Below are positions 32,511-45,300 of a stretch of DNA of 64,000 nt, one piece after another. The position numbers were made by a program, and so were the translations under genes. The stretch lies in NCBI GenBank assembly GCA_040954595.2, contig CM082581.2, forward strand, positions 1,116,001-1,180,000, written 5' to 3'. This stretch comes from Balanoglossus misakiensis. Taxonomy: Eukaryota; Hemichordata. Positions within the stretch are counted from its first letter, which is position 1. Each line of letters opens with the position of its first letter. The notes below the pieces were generated by a model. That model saw nothing but the letters and a program-made list of their open reading frames with translations, had not been told where the DNA came from and did not search any database.

Positions 32511-32959
32511 GTTTTTTTTTGTGTGTGTCTCAGTGTCAGATTATTATTATTGTTTTTTTTTCTTCTCTCTTTTGGGTATATGGACTTTTTTTAAAGTCTG
32601 AAATAAAGAATTGTTATTATTTGTTAGCTGTTGCCATTCAAATGTGTCTACGCAAACCCGGCTACACTGGCAGTGGGCTTTGACTCTAAGTCGCTAATGT
32701 TGTGGGAGGTTTCATTAGCATTGTAGTCACATGTAGTGGATAGTAGTTTGGGAAATTGCCTGAAATACGTCAGCAGACCAGTGATTTTCTTGCACGAAGG
32801 GAGTTTGGTACCAGCAATAAGCAGAGATCAGGCTTCGTTGCCGTTCAAAAGTTCCTACTTCAGTCGTGATGTTGCAACTGGACGTTCAGTATGGGGGTCG
32901 GCCCGCAGGTGGCCGTGTGGGTTATCAGGTCGCCCGTAACGGCACGCAGCTACATGCAG

Positions 32960-33505
32960 CTGTATGGGACCAAAATAATACACCCGATTCGGGGGTCACC
33001 TGTGACACCTGCGTAACTCAATAATTATGTGCATGCGTAATTGTGGGGTCAATGAAAGGGGTGGTAGCGTGGTATTTGTTGCACATGGATCAATATGAAG
33101 TCCGATTTTCCCGTCAAGTTGTGGGCGACCTTATGTGACCTTTCACCTACTTTTGCTTAGTGAGCATCTACAGAAGATGCATGCAGCTTTGGCTTGGGGG
33201 GGGGGGGGCATATACGGATGGGACCATAATGATATACCAAAGGCGGGGTCACCTGTTGCACCTGCCTAAGTCATTGATTTTGTACATTTAATTGGACACT
33301 AACCAACAGGGCGATAGGTGTGGTTTTTGTTCCACAGGGACGAATGTAAGTGTCAGTTGGTTTTTGCCCAAATGTATAAGGTGATTTTGATGACCTCTGT
33401 CATACAGTGCCATATCTCATCCCGTTGTACAGGTGCAGCTTTGGTATTTGGAGGGATGAAACTATCATGAAATGCCAAATACAGGGGGATACCTTTGACA
33501 CCTGC
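32960..33505. repeat. Degenerate tandem repeats of about 235-255 bp
   Basis: Three diverged units: TGGGACCAAAATAATACACC near 32966, TGGGACCATAATGATATACC near 33219 and GGGATGAAACTATCATGAAA near 33453. Each is followed by a G-rich run, TCACCTG and ACACCTGC or GCACCTGC, and preceded by an ATGCAGCT or GTGCAGCTTTGG segment. The last ACACCTGCC runs directly into the satellite. The 3' flank inside the LINE units ends in the same motif. Confidence 0.65.
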
Positions 33506-36500
33506 CATGATTTTTTTCAAAAATCGACGAAATTTTGAGATTTTGCAAAGTCGAAAATTTGTCATTTTTTGATGATTTTCACCCGTCTTTTTTCAAAAAT
33601 CGACGAAATTTTGAGATTTTGCAAAAGAGGAAAATTTGTCATTTTTTGATGATTTTCAACATTTTTTTTAAAAAATCGACGAAAATTTGAGATTTTGCAG
33701 TAAAAAAATTGTAATTTTTTGATGATTTTCACCGATGATTTTTTTCAAAATTGACGAAATTTTGAGATTTTGCAGTCGAAAATTTGTAATTTTTTGATGA
33801 TTTTCCCCCATGATTTTTTTCAAAAATCGACGAAATTTTGAGATTTTGCAAAGTCGAAAATTTGTCATTTTTTGATGATTTTCACCCATGATTTTCTTCA
33901 AAAATCGACGAAATTTTGAGATTTTGCAAAGTCGAAAATTTGTCATTTTTTGATGATTTTCACCCAATGTTTTTTTTTCAAAAATGGACGAACCCATGAT
34001 TTTTTTCAAAATCGACGAAATTTTGAGATTTTGCAAAGTCGAAAATTTGTCATTGTCATGATGATTTTCAACCATGATTTTTTTCAAAAATTGACGAAAT
34101 TTTGAGATTTTGCAGTCAAAAATTTGTCATTTTTTGATGATTTTCACCCATGATTTTTTTTCACAAATCGACGAAATTTTGAGATTTTGCAGTCGTAAAT
34201 TTGTCATTTTTTAATGATTTTCCTCCATGATTTTTTTTCAAAAATCGACGAAATTTTGAGATTTTGCAAAGTCTAAAATTTGTCATTTTTTGATGATTTT
34301 CACCCATGTCTTTTTTCAAAAATCGACGAAATTTTGAGATTTTGCAAAGAGGAAAATTTGTCATTTTTTGATGATTTTCAACAATGATTTTTTTTCAAAA
34401 ATCGACGAAATTTTGAGATTTTGCAGTCAAAAATTTGTCATTTTTTGATGATTTTCAACAATTTTTTTAAAAAATCGACGAAAATTTGAGATTTTGCAGT
34501 AAAACATTTGTCATTTTTTGATGATTTTCACCCATGATTTTTTCAAAATTGGCAAAATTTTGAGATTTTGCAAAGTCGAAAATTTGTCATTTTTTGATGA
34601 TTTTCACCCATGATTTTTTTTCACAAATCGACGAAATTTTGAGATTTTGTAGTCGTTAATTTGTCATTTTTTGATGATTTTCCCCCATGATTTTTTTCAA
34701 AAATCAACGAAATTTTGAGATTTTGCAAAGTCGAAAATTTGTCATTTTTAGATGATTTTCACCCGTCTTTTTTCAAAAAATCGACGAAATTTTGAGATTT
34801 TGCAAAGAGGAAAATTTGTCATTTTTTGATAATTTTCAACAATGATTTATTTCAAAAATCGACGAAATTTTGAGATTTTGCAGTCGAAAATTTGTCATTT
34901 TTTGATGATTTTCCCCCATGATTTTTTTCAAAAATCGACGAAATTTTGAGATTTTGCAAAGTTGAAAATTTTTCAAAAATCGACGAAATTTATAGATTTT
35001 GCAAAGAGGAAAATTTGTCATTTTTTGATGATTTTCACCCATGATTTTTTCAAAATTGACGAAATTTTGAAATTTTGCAGTCGAAAATTTGTAATTTTTT
35101 GATGATTTTCACCCGTTTTTTTTTCAAAAATCGACGAAATTTTGAGATTTTGCAGTCGAAAATTTGTCATTTTTTGATGATTTTCACCCATGATTTTTTC
35201 AAAATTGACGAAATTTTGAAATTTTGCAGTCGAAAATTTGTCATTTTTTGATCATTTTCCCCATGATTTTTTTCAAAAATCGACGAAATTTTGAGATTTT
35301 GCAAAGTCGAAAATTTGTCATTTTTTGATGATTTTCACCCTTGATTTTCTTCAAAAATCGACGAAATTTTGAGATTTTGCAAAGTCGAAAATTTGTCATT
35401 TTTTGATGATTTTCACCCATGATTTTTTTCAAAAATCGATGAAATTTTGAGATTTTGCAGTAAAAAAATTGTCATTATTTGATGATTTTCGACCATGATT
35501 TTTTTCAAAATTGACGAAATTTTGAGATTTTGCAGTCGAAAATTTGTCATTTTTTGATCATTTTCCCCCATGATTTTTTTCAAAAATCGACGAAATTTTC
35601 AGATTTTGCAAAGTCGAAAATTAGTCATTTTTTCATGATTTTCACCCATGATTTTTTCAAAAATCGACGAAATTTTGAGATTTTGCAAAGTCGAAAATTT
35701 GTCATTTTTTGATGATTTTCACCCATGTCTTTTTTCAAAAATCGACGAAATTTTGAGATTTTGCAAAGAGGAAAATTTGTCATTTTTTGATGATTTTCAA
35801 CAATGATATTTTTTCAAAAATCGACGAAATTTTGAGATTTTGCAGTAAAAAATTTGTCATTTTTTGATGATTTTCAACAATTTTTTTAAAAAATCGACGA
35901 AAATTTGAGATTTTGCAGTAAAAAATTTGTCATTTTTTGATGATTTTGACCCATGATTTTTTCAAAATTGGCAAAATTTTGAGATTTTGCAAAGTCGAAA
36001 ATTTGTCATTTTTTGATGATTTTCACCCATGATTTTTTTCAAAAATCGATGAAATTTTGAGATTTTGCAGTAAAAAAATTGTCATTTTTTGATGATTTTC
36101 ACCCATGATTTTTTTCAAAATTGACGAAATTTTGAGATTTTGCAGTCGAAAATTTGTCATTTTTTGATCTTTTTCCCCCATGATTTTTTTCAAAAATCGA
36201 CGAAATTTTCAGATTTTGCAAAGTCGAAAATTTGTCATTTTTTCATGATTTTCATCCATGATTTTTTCAAAAATCGACGAAATTTTGAGATTTTGCAGTC
36301 GAAAATTTGTCATTTTTTGATGATTTTCACCCATGATTTTTTTCAAAAATCGACGAAATTTTGAGATTTTGCAAAGTCGAAAATTTGTCATTTTTTGATG
36401 ATTTTCACCCATGATTTTCTTCAAAAATCGACGAAATTTTGAGATTTTGCAAAGTCGAAAATTTGTCATTTTTTGATGATTTTCACCCATGATTTTTTTC

Positions 36501-37170
36501 AAAAATCGACGAAATTTTGAGATTTTGCAAAGTCGAAAATTTGTCATTTTTTGATGGTTTTCACCCATGATTTTTTTTCAAAAATCGACGAAATTTTGAG
36601 ATTTTGCAAAGTCGAAAATGTGTCATTTTTTGATGATTTTCACCCGTTTTTTTTTCAAAATTTGTCATTTTTTCATGATTTTCACCCATGATTTTTTTCA
36701 AAAATCGACGAAATTTTGAGATTTTGCAAAGTCGAAAATTTGTCATTTTTTGATGATTTTCACCCATGATTTTTTTCAAAAATCGACGAAATTTTGAGAT
36801 TTTGCAAAGTCGAAAATGTGTCATTTTTTGATGATTTTCACCCATGTTTTTTTTTTTAAAATCGACGAACCTATGATTTTTTTCAAAATCGACGAAATTT
36901 TGTGATTTTGCAAAGTCGAAAATTTTGTCATTTTTTGATGATTTTCAACCATGATTTTTTTTCAAAAATTGACGAAATTTTGAGATTTTGCAAAATCGAA
37001 AATTTGTCATTTTTTGATGATTTTCCCCCAATGGTTTTTTTCAAAATCGACGAAATTTTGAGATTTTGCAAAGTCGAAAATTTGTCATTTTTTGATGATT
37101 TTCCCCCATGATTTTTTTTCAAAAATGGACGAAATTTTGAGATTTTGCAAAGACGAAAATTTGTCATTTT

Positions 37171-40100
37171 TTGATGATTTTCACCCATGATTTTTTTTCA
37201 AAAATCGACGAAATTTTGAGATTTTGCAAAGTCGAAAATGTGTCATTTTTTGATGATTTTCACCCGTTTTTTCTCAAAATTTGTCATTTTTTGATGATTT
37301 TCACCCATGATTTTTTTTCAAAAATCGACGAAATTTTGAGATTTTGCAAAGTCGAAAATGTGTCATTTTTTGATGATTTTCACCCATGATTTTTTTCAAA
37401 AATCGACGAAATTTTGAGATTTTGCGAAGTCGAAAATTTGTCATTTTTTGATGATTTTCACCCATGATTTTTTTCAAAAATCGACGAAATGTTGAGATTT
37501 TGCAAAGTCGAAAATTTGTCATTTTTTGATGATTTTCACCCATGATTTTTTTCAAAAATCGACGAAATGTTGAGATTTTGCAAAGTCGAAAATTTTGTCA
37601 TTTTTTGATGATTTTCAACCATGATTTTTTTCAAAAATCGACTAAATGTTGAGATTTTGCAAAGTCGAAAATGTGTCATTTTTTGATGATTTTCACCCGT
37701 TTTTTTTTCAAAATTTGTCATTTTTTCATGATTTTCAACCATGATTTTTTTTCAAAAATCGACGAAATTTTGTGATTTTACAAAGTCGAAAATTTTGTCA
37801 TTTTTTGATGATTTTCAACCATGATTTTTTTTCAAAAATCGACGAAAATTTGAGATTTTGCAAAGACGAAAATTTGTCATTTTTGATGATTTTTACCCAT
37901 GATTTTTTTTCAAAAATGGACGAAATTTTGAGATTTTGCAAAGACGAAAATTTGTCATTTTTTGATGATTTTCACCCATGATTTTTTTTCAAAAATCGAC
38001 GAAATTTTGAGATTTTGCAAAGTCGTAAATGTGTCATTTTTTGATGATTTTCACCAGTTTTTTTTTTCAAAATTTGTCATTTTTTCATGATTTTCCCCCA
38101 TGATTTTTTTCAAAAATCGACGAAAATTTGAGATTTTGCAGAGACGAAAATTTGTCATTTTTTATGATTTTTACCCATGATTTTTTTTCAAAAATGGACG
38201 AAATTTTGAGATTTTGCAAAGACGAAAATTTGTCATTTTTTGATGATTTTCACCCATGATTTTTTTTCAAAAAACGACGAAATTTTGAGATTTTGCAAAG
38301 AGGAAAATTTGTCATTTTTTCATGATTTTCACCCATGATTTTTTTCAAAAATCGACGAAAATTTGAGATTTTGCAAAGACGAAAATTTGTCATTTTTGAT
38401 GATTTTTACCCATGATTTTTTTTCAAAAATGGACGAAATTTTGAGATTTTGCAAAGACGAAAATTTGTCATTTTTTGATGATTTTCACCAATGATTTTTG
38501 TTCAAAAAACGACGAAATTTTGAGATTTTGCAGAGGAAAATGTGTCATTTTTTGATGATTTTCACCCGTTTTTTTTTTCAAAATTTGTCATTTTTTGATG
38601 ATTTTCTCCCATGATTTTTTTCAAAAATTGACGAAATTTTGAGATTTTGCAAAGTCGAAAATTTGTCATTTTTTGATGATTTTCCCCCATGTTTTTTTTT
38701 TTAAATGGACGAAATTTTGAGATTTTGCAAAGACGAAAATTTGTTATTTTTTGATGATTTTCACCCATGATTTTTTCAAAAATTGACGAAATTTTGAGAT
38801 TTTGCAAAGTCGAAAATTTGTCATTTTTGATGATTTTCACACATGATTTTTTTCAAAAATCGACGAAATTGTGAGATTTTGCAAAGACGAAAATTTGTCA
38901 TTTTTTGATGATTTTCACCCATGATTTTTTTTCAAAAATCGACGAAATTTTGAGATTTTGCAAAGTCGAAAATGTGTCATTTTTTGATGATTTTCACCCG
39001 TTTTTTTTCAAAATTTGTCATTTTTTGATGATTTTCACCCATGATTTTTTTTCAAAAATGGACGAAATTTTGAGGTTTTGCAAAGTCGAAAATTTGTCAT
39101 TTTTTGATGATTTTCACACATGATTTTTTTCAAAAATGGACGAAATTTTGAGATTTTGCAAAGTCGAAAATTTGTCATTTTTTGATGATTTTCCCCCATG
39201 ATTTTTTTTCAAAAATGGACGAAATTTTGAGATTTTGCAAAGAAGAAAATTTGTCATTTTTTGATGATTTTCACCCATGATTTTTTTTCAAAAATCGACG
39301 AAATTTTGAGATTTTGCAAAGTCGAAAATGTGTCATTTTTTGATGATTTTCACCCGTTTTTTTTCAAAATTTGTCATTTTTTGATGATTTTCACCCATGA
39401 TTTTTTTTCAAAAATCGACGAAATTTTGAGATTTTGCAAAGTCGAAAATGTGTCATTTTTTGATGATTTTCACCCATGATTTTTTTCAAAAATCGACGAA
39501 ATTTTGAGATTTTGCGAAGTCGAAAATTTGTCATTTTTTGATGATTTTCTCCCATGATTTTTTTCAAAAATCGACGAAATGTTGAGATTTTGCAAAGTCG
39601 AAAATTTGTCATTTTTTGATGATTTTCACCCATGATTTTTTTTCAAAAATCGACGAAATGTTGAGATTTTGCAAAGTCGAACATTTTGTCATTTTTTGAT
39701 GATTTTCAACCATGATTTTTTTCAAAAATCGACTAAATGTTGAGATTTTGCAAAGTCGAAAATGTGTCATTTTTTGATGATTTTCACCCGTTTTTTTTTC
39801 AAAATTTGTCATTTTTTCATGATTTTCAACCATGATTTTTTTTCAAAAATCGACGAAATTTTGTGATTTTACAAAGTCGAAAATTTTGTCATTTTTTGAT
39901 GATTTTCAACCATGATTTTTTTTCAAAAATCGACGAAAATTTGAGATTTTGCAAAGACGAAAATTTGTCATTTTTGATGATTTTTACCCATGATTTTTTT
40001 TCAAAAATGGACGAAATTTTGAGATTTTGCAAAGACGAAAATTTGTCATTTTTTGATGATTTTCACCCATGATTTTTTTTCAAAAATCGACGAAATTTTG

Positions 40101-40421
40101 AGATTTTGCAAAGTCGTAAATGTGTCATTTTTTGATGATTTTCACCAGTTTTTTTTTTCAAAATTTGTCATTTTTTCATGATTTTCCCCCATGATTTTTT
40201 TCAAAAATCGACGAAAATTTGAGATTTTGCAGAGACGAAAATTTGTCATTTTTTATGATTTTTACCCATGATTTTTTTTCAAAAATGGACGAAATTTTGA
40301 GATTTTGCAAAGACGAAAATTTGTCATTTTTTGATGATTTTCACCCATGATTTTTTTTCAAAAAACGACGAAATTTTGAGATTTTGCAAAGAGGAAAATT
40401 TGTCATTTTTTCATGATTTTC
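37171..40421. repeat. Higher-order repeat, about 2.09 kb
   Basis: 37171-38330 matches 39262-40421 at an offset of 2,091 bp, including rare variants (GCGAAGTCG, CGACTAAATGTTG, the shortened CACCCGTTTT monomers) in the same order. Confidence 0.8.
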
Positions 40422-42399
40422 ACCCATGATTTTTTTCAAAAATCTACGAAATTTTGAGATTTTGCAAAGAGGAAAATTTGTCATTTTTTCATGATTTTCC
40501 CCCATGATTTTTTTCAAAAATCGACGAAAATTTGAGATTTTGCAAAGACGAAAATTTGTCATTTTTTGATGATTTTCACCAATGATTTTTGTTCAAAAAA
40601 CGACGAAATTTTGAGATTTTGCAGAGGAAAATGTGTCATTTTTTGATGATTTTCACCCGTTTTTTTTTTCAAAATTTGTCATTTTTTGATGATTTTCTCC
40701 CATGATTTTTTTCAAAAATTGACGAAATTTTGAGATTTTGCAAAGTCGAAAATTTGTCATTTTTTGATGATTTTCACCCATGTTTTTTTTCAAAAATCGA
40801 CGAAATTTTGAGATTTTGCAAAGTCGAAAATTTGTCATTTTTTGATGATTTTCCCCCATGTTTTTTTTTTTAAATGGACGAAATTTTGAGATTTTGCAAA
40901 GACGAAAATTTGTTATTTTTTGATGATTTTCACCCATGATTTTTTCAAAAATTGACGAAATTTTGAGATTTTGCAAAGTCGAAAATTTGTCATTTTTGAT
41001 GATTTTCACACATGATTTTTTTCAAAAATCGACGAAATTGTGAGATTTTGCAAAGACGAAAATTTGTCATTTTTTGATGATTTTTACCCATGATTTTTTT
41101 TCAAAAATGGACGAAATTTTGAGGTTTTGCAAAGTCGAAAATTTGTCATTTTTTGATGATTTTCACACATGATTTTTTTCAAAAATCGACGAAATTGTGA
41201 GATTTTGCAAAGACGAAAATTTGTCATTTTTTGATGATTTTTACCCATGATTTTTTTTCAAAAATGGACGAAATTTTGAGGTTTTGCAAAGTCGAAAATT
41301 TGTTATTTTTTGATGATTTTCACCCATGTCTTTTTTTAAAAATCGACGAAATTTTGAGATTTTGCAAAGAGGAAAATTTGTCATTTTTTCATGATTTTCC
41401 CCCATGATTTTTTTCAAAAATCGACGAAATTTTGAGATTTTGCAAAGTCGACGAAAATGTGTCATTTTTTGATGATTTTCAACCGTTTTTTTTCAAAATT
41501 TGTCATTTTTTTGATGATTTTCACCCATGTTTTTTTTTTTAAAAATCGACGAACCTATGATTTTTTTCAAAATCGACGAAATTTTGTGATTTTACAAAGT
41601 CGAAAATTTTGTCATTTTTTGATGATTTTCAACCATGATTTTTTTTCAAAAATCGACGAAAATTTGAGATTTTGCAAAGACGAAAATTTGTCATTTTTGA
41701 TGATTTTTACCCATGATTTTTTTTCAAAAATGGACGAAATTTTGAGATTTTGCAAAGACGAAAATTTGTCATTTTTTGATGATTTTCACCCATGATTTTT
41801 TTTCAAAAATCGACGAAATTTTGAGATTTTGCAAAGAGGAAAATTTGTCATTTTTTCATGATTTTCCCCCATGATTTTTTTCAAAAATCGACGAAATTTT
41901 GTGATTTTACAAAGTCGAAAATTTTGTCATTTTTTGATGATTTTCTCCCATGATTTTTTTCAAAAATGGACGAAATTTTGAGATTTTGCAAAGACGAAAA
42001 TTTGTCATTTTTTGATGATTTTCACCAATGATTTTTTTTCAAAAAACGACGAAATTTTGAGATTTTGCAGAGGAAAATGTGTCATTTTTTGATGATTTTC
42101 ACCCGTTTTTTTTCAAAATTTGTTATTTTTTGATGATTTTCACCCATGTTTTTTTTTAAAAAAATCGACGAACCTATGATTTTTTTCAAAATCGACGAAA
42201 TTTTGTGATTTTACAAAGTCGAAAATTTTGTCATTTTTTGATGATTTTCAACCATGATTTTTTTTCAAAAATCGACGAAAATTTGAGATTTTGCAAAGAC
42301 AAAAATTTGTCATTTTTGATGATTTTTACCCATGATTTTTTTTCAAAAATGGACGAAATTTTGAGATTTTGCAAAGAGGAAAATTTGTCATTTTTTCAT

Positions 42400-45300
42400 G
42401 ATTTTCCCCCATGATTTTTTTCAAAAATCGACGAAATTTTGTGATTTTACAAAGTCGAAAATTTTGTCATTTTTTGATGATTTTCAACCATGATTTTTTT
42501 TCAAAAATCGACGAAAATTTGAGATTTTGCAAAGACGAAAATTTGTCATTTTTGATGATTTTTACCCATGATTTTTTTTCAAAAATGGACGAAATTTTGA
42601 GATTTTGCAAAGACGAAAATTTGTCATTTTTTGATGATTTTCACCCATGATTTTTTTTCAAAAATCGACGAAATTTTGAGATTTTGCAAAGTCGTAAATG
42701 TGTCATTTTTTGATGATTTTCACCAGTTTTTTTTTTCAAAATTTGTCATTTTTTGATGATTTTCTCCCATGATTTTTTTCAAAAATTGACGAAATTTTGA
42801 GATTTTGCAAAGTCGAAAATTTGTCATTTTTGATGATTTTTACCCATGATTTTTTTTCAAAAATGGACGAAATTTTGAGATTTTGCAAAGACGAAAATTT
42901 GTCATTTTTTGATGATTTTCACCAATGATTTTTTTTCAAAAAACGACGAAATTTTGAGATTTTGCAGAGGAAAATGTGTCATTTTTTGATGATTTTCACC
43001 CGTTTTTTTTTTCAAAATTTGTCATTTTTTGATGATTTTCTCCCATGATTTTTTTCAAAAATTGACGAAATTTTGAGATTTTGCAAAGTCGAAAATTTGT
43101 CATTTTTTGATGATTTTCACCCATGATTTTTTTCAAAAATCGACGAAATTTTGAGATTTTGCAAAGTCGAAAATTTGTCATTTTTTGATGATTTTCAACC
43201 ATGATTTTTTTCAAAAATCGACGAAATTTTGAGATTTTGCAAAGAGGAAAATTTGTCATTTTTTCATGATTTTCCCCCATGATTTTTTTCAAAAATCGAC
43301 GAAAATTTGAGATTTTGCAAAGACGAAAATTTGTCATTTTTGATGATTTTTACCCATGATTTTTTTTCAAAAATGGACGAAATTTTGAGATTTTGCAAAG
43401 ACGAAAATTTGTCATTTTTTGATGATTTTCACCAATGATTTTTTTTTCAAAATTTGTCATTTTTTGATGATTTTCTCCCATGATTTTTTTCAAAAATTGA
43501 CGAAATTTTGAGATTTTGCAAAGTCGAAAATTTGTCATTTTTTGATGATTTTCACCCATGTTTTTTTTCAAAAATCGACGAAATTTTGAGATTTTGCAAA
43601 GTCGAAAATTTGTCATTTTTTGATGATTTTCCCCCATGTTTTTTTTTTTAAATGGACGAAATTTTGAGATTTTGCAAAGACGAAAATTTGTTATTTTTTG
43701 ATGATTTTCACCCATGATTTTTTCAAAAATTGACGAAATTTTGAGATTTTGCAAAGTCGAAAATTTGTCATTTTTGATGATTTTCACACATGATTTTTTT
43801 CAAAAATCGACGAAATTGTGAGATTTTGCAGAGGAAAATGTGTCATTTTTTGATGATTTTTACCCATGATTTTTTTTCAAAAATGGACGAAATTTTGAGG
43901 TTTTGCAAAGTCGAAAATTTGTCATTTTTTGATGATTTTCACACATGATTTTTTTCAAAAATCGACGAAATTGTGAGATTTTGCAAAGACGAAAATTTGT
44001 CATTTTTTGATGATTTTTACCCATGATTTTTTTTCAAAAATGGACGAAATTTTGAGGTTTTGCAAAGTCGAAAATTTGTTATTTTTTGACGATTTTCACC
44101 CATGTCTTTTTTTAAAAATCGACGAAATTTTGAGATTTTGCAAAGAGGAAAATTTGTCATTTTTTCATGATTTTCCCCCATGATTTTTTTCAAAAATTGA
44201 CGAAATTTTGAGATTTTGCAAAGTCGAAAATTTGTCATTTTTTGATGATTTTCACCCATGATTTTTTTTCACAAATCGACGAAATTTTGAGATTTTGCAA
44301 AGAGGAAAATTTGTCATTTTTTCATGATTTTCCCCCATGATTTTTTTAAAAAATCGACGAAATTTTGTGATTTTACAAAGTCGAAAATTTTGTCATTTTT
44401 TGATGATTTTCAACCATGATTTTTTTTCAAAAATCGACGAAAACTTGAGATTTTGCAAAGACGAAAATTTGTCATTTTTGATGATTTTTACCCATGATTT
44501 TTTTTCAAAAATGGACGAAATTTTGAGATTTTGCAAAGACGAAAATTTGTCATTTTTTGATGATTTTCACCCATGATTTTTTTTCAAAAATCGACGAAAT
44601 TTTGAGATTTTGCAAAGTCGTAAATGTGTCATTTTTTGATGATTTTCACCCATGATTTTTTTTCAAAAATCGACGAAATTTTGAGATTTTGCAGAGAGGA
44701 AAATTTGTCATTTTTTCATGATTTTCCCCCATGATTTTTTTCAAAAATCGACGAAATTTTGAGATTTTGCAAAGTCGAAAATTTGTCATTTTTTGATGAT
44801 TTTCACCCATGATTTTTTCAAATTGACGAAATGTTGAGATTTTGCAAAGTCGAAAATTTGTCATTTTTTGATAATTTTCACCCATGATTTTTTTCAAAAA
44901 AGGACGAAATTTTGAGATTTTGCAGAGAGGAAAATTTGTCATTTTTTCATGATTTTCCCCCATGATTTTTTTCAAAAATCGACGAAATTTTGAGATTTTG
45001 CAAAGTCGAAAATTTGTCATTTTTTGATGATTTTCACCCATGATTTTTTCAAAAATTGACGAAATGTTGAGATTTTGCAAAGTCGAAAATTTGTCATTTT
45101 TTGATAATTTTCACCCATGATTTTTTTCAAAAAAGGACGAAATTTTGAGATTTTGCAAAGAGGAAAATTTGTCATTTTTTCATGATTTTCCCCCATGATT
45201 TTTTTCAAAAATCGACGAAATTTTGAGATTTTGCAAAGTCGAAAATTTTGTCATTTTTTGATGATTTTTCAACCATGATTTTTTTTCAAAAATCGACGAA

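Larger units (their letters stand above)
23661..32983 (+). repeat. Tandem triplication of a 3,107-bp unit
   Basis: Units at 23661-26767, 26768-29874 and 29875-32983 are almost identical, each starting AAGTTCATGTTGTGCCTGGC. Units 1 to 2 and 2 to 3 are both exactly 3,107 bp apart. Each unit holds the retrotransposon body, the inserted TTAA element and 350-400 bp of 3' flank. Only unit 1 is preceded by the retrotransposon's 5' part, so this is duplication of a genomic segment, not three insertions. Confidence 0.95.
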
